DNA of 64,000 nt. It comes from Opisthorchis felineus (lineage: Eukaryota; Platyhelminthes; Trematoda; Opisthorchiida; Opisthorchiidae). Under the pieces are notes generated by a model, which saw only the letters and a list, made by a program, of their open reading frames with translations, made no database searches and had not been told where the DNA came from. Location of the stretch: assembly GCA_004794785.1 (NCBI GenBank), contig SJOL01001427.1, positions 334,208 to 398,207 on the forward strand, in the 5' to 3' direction. Of the stretch, positions 62,241 through 64,000 are shown in pieces (the stretch's first letter is position 1; each line of letters begins with the position of its first letter). A program made the position numbers and the translations under genes.

Positions 62241-64000
62241 ATTAATAAAAAGTGGGAACAATAACTGAACAATTACAGCTGTTAGGGGTGGCGAACTCGA
62301 GAGTTCGGCCACCACTGGCACAATCACATTACAGCGTGAATGTGAATAGACGTTCGCGAAAATTGGAGCACAACTTTGATCACTCCTTGAGCTTCATAAC
62401 CATGCTAAGGACCAGTATACCAAGTCGTTTTCGAAGGCTACAAAACTGGTCTTCTTAGTCACCAAAATATTACCTACACTATTGGTGCTGTTGAAAGATA
62501 TCTTAGGAGAGAAAACAGCTTCGGCGAACTGAGGCGTCGTAATACGTGCTTGTAAATCAGGTTTGCAGAATGTCTCACCTAGTATATCGGGCAAACAGCA
62601 AGGCGGAATCACTGTCAGGATTCAGTCAAGGATCACTGGACATTGGAAACAGCCGAGTTGAAAGGAGCTAGGTTATTGTGTTAAGTGATCATTAGCACCC
62701 TTTGGTGGTTTTAGGTCGTAGGAGTGGCGGAGGCACTTGAGGTTTATACAACCGGTGTGAATAGGCACTGTGCACATAACAGGCCTGGGAGGTGAATACA
62801 TACATATATACATACAAAGTTCGCATGCGACTATCTAACCGTTGCTAACACTGGCCACACAAACTACACTCACAGGTGCATCATGTATCAGTTAGCCTAA
62901 ACTCAAGGACTTGGCACATGAACACAAACTCACCACAACTCTAGCGGAGAGCTGAGCACATAAGTTTGCCACAATTCCCTCCTTGCAGGCTATTTAACGA
63001 TCAGTTTTTATGATGGTCTGATGCTTTGATGAATCACTTCGATGATACAAGTCCCTAAGAAACGTTGTGCGTGGTAGCAGGAACTTCATAACTATTATTG
63101 TTTTATTACCAGTCGCCATGATTTATCGGAGAAACTTCTCCGTCTAACAAATCATTTAGCGGCGGAAACCCAAGGTCGAGTTCACTTTACTTCAAACAGC
63201 AGATAATAAGCCTGAAGTAAATTCATTAAAACATTTTAACAAACGTGGATGTTGTATAAAACTTGGTTTCTCAACAGACATCCATTCAGATTATTCGTCC
63301 AATGCTCGGTTGTTCAACTTCTATTGCTACGACCATATATCAGACAGAATAGTCATCGAGTGTAGTTATCTTTCCCAGCACATCAGTTCAATTTTATTAT
63401 CGTCATTGTCTTGGAGGTTAATCCTTTAAAGAGAGACGGCATAGCCAACTGTATTTTGACAGTTTGGGTGGCACATCATCATCGTTTGAGCAAGCTGATG
63501 GTTTAAGGACTGCTCCATCCTGTGCACAACCGGTCTTATTCCCTCAGGCTTCCACAGGGTAAACTGTATACAGTCAGCTTCCTCGAGGACTCAGTGCAAA
63601 CCTTCCGCAGCGCTGACTCCCTACATTGGGGTATCTCAGAATAGTCCAATGTAACAAGCAACTACGGAGGTGGATGCCATTTCAGTATATTATATCTAGA
63701 CTAGTATGAATGTAGCTAACATAACGAGGTTTTTTGTCCAGTGTTCCACCGCCTCCATTAGGTCAGTTCCTGAAAAAAGGCAAACTTCATAATCCCTGAA
63801 ATGAATAACATCAACAGTTTAGTTTGTATTAACGACCAGAGCGCTACTTACCACTTGCAAGGTTCACAAAAGACCAGTCTTTAAATAATCAGTCACAAAG
63901 TAAATTGAAGTATGCCTCCTATGGTTTTTATGGATTCGATTACTCCAATAAGTGTGGTATTCTACCGGAGTTTCTTATGGTTATTTCAAAAGTTAGTTTG
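62241..64000. other. Unassigned DNA at window end
   Basis: No gene recognised. A short (ATAC)n-like tract (ACATACATATATACATACAA) is at about 62796-62816. The stretch 62241-62400 may be the body of the SINE at 62171. Confidence 0.35.

Noticed and set aside
1..64000. Search for CRISPR arrays, operons, ribosome binding sites, phage or defence genes
   Set aside because: The window has introns, SINEs, LINEs and very low coding density, so it is eukaryotic; no regularly spaced repeats or tightly packed genes are present.

Overview
This looks like a stretch of an animal nuclear genome, not a bacterial or viral one. It is AT-rich, coding density is very low, long stretches hold no recognisable gene, and what can be read consists of decayed retrotransposons, tRNA-derived short repeats and a few exon-like open frames bordered by GT/AG sites. 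The decayed LINE (RTE-like reverse transcriptase C-terminal region) and the decayed Ty3/gypsy integrase are of types common in flatworms. My best guess is a parasitic flatworm, possibly a diphyllobothriidean tapeworm. That is an inference from memory of family resemblance, not a database result.

Layout. Positions 1-6000 hold a palindromic repeat (about 757-1206) that has a second copy at 35277-35520. A (TA)n plus GATA-like microsatellite lies at 6004-6111. From 8.9 to 13.7 kb there are three minus-strand exon-like open frames of unknown or only guessed identity. From 17.2 to 21.4 kb is a repeat-rich block: a gag-like zinc-knuckle fragment, a tRNA-derived SINE, a decayed LINE 3' end and a second SINE copy. 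Positions 21.4-45 kb are mostly unrecognised, with one more tRNA-like SINE at 25.5 kb. At 45.2-46.3 kb are two plus-strand exon candidates. At 49.2-50.1 kb is a Ty3/gypsy integrase pseudogene on the minus strand that has lost two catalytic acidic residues. At 50.6 kb is a perfect 20-bp inverted repeat.

The one convincing gene starts at 57432 on the plus strand. Its first exon (57432-58128, 232 codons plus one base) encodes a multi-pass membrane protein start that resembles the Tincar family and ends in a clean GTAAGT donor. Phase-compatible downstream exons can be proposed at 60861-60956 and 61035-61169. A compact cluster of CCAAT, AP-1-like and E-box sequences lies about 190-270 bp upstream of the start codon. 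The end of the window (60.5-62.3 kb) again carries SINE and LINE tails, including a head-to-head SINE pair inside the proposed gene.

I found no CRISPR array, rRNA, intact tRNA gene, operon or defence system. The most interesting items are the Tincar-like gene model, the foldback repeat family, the shared tail sequence of the LINE copies, the SINE family copies and the double loss of integrase catalytic residues.
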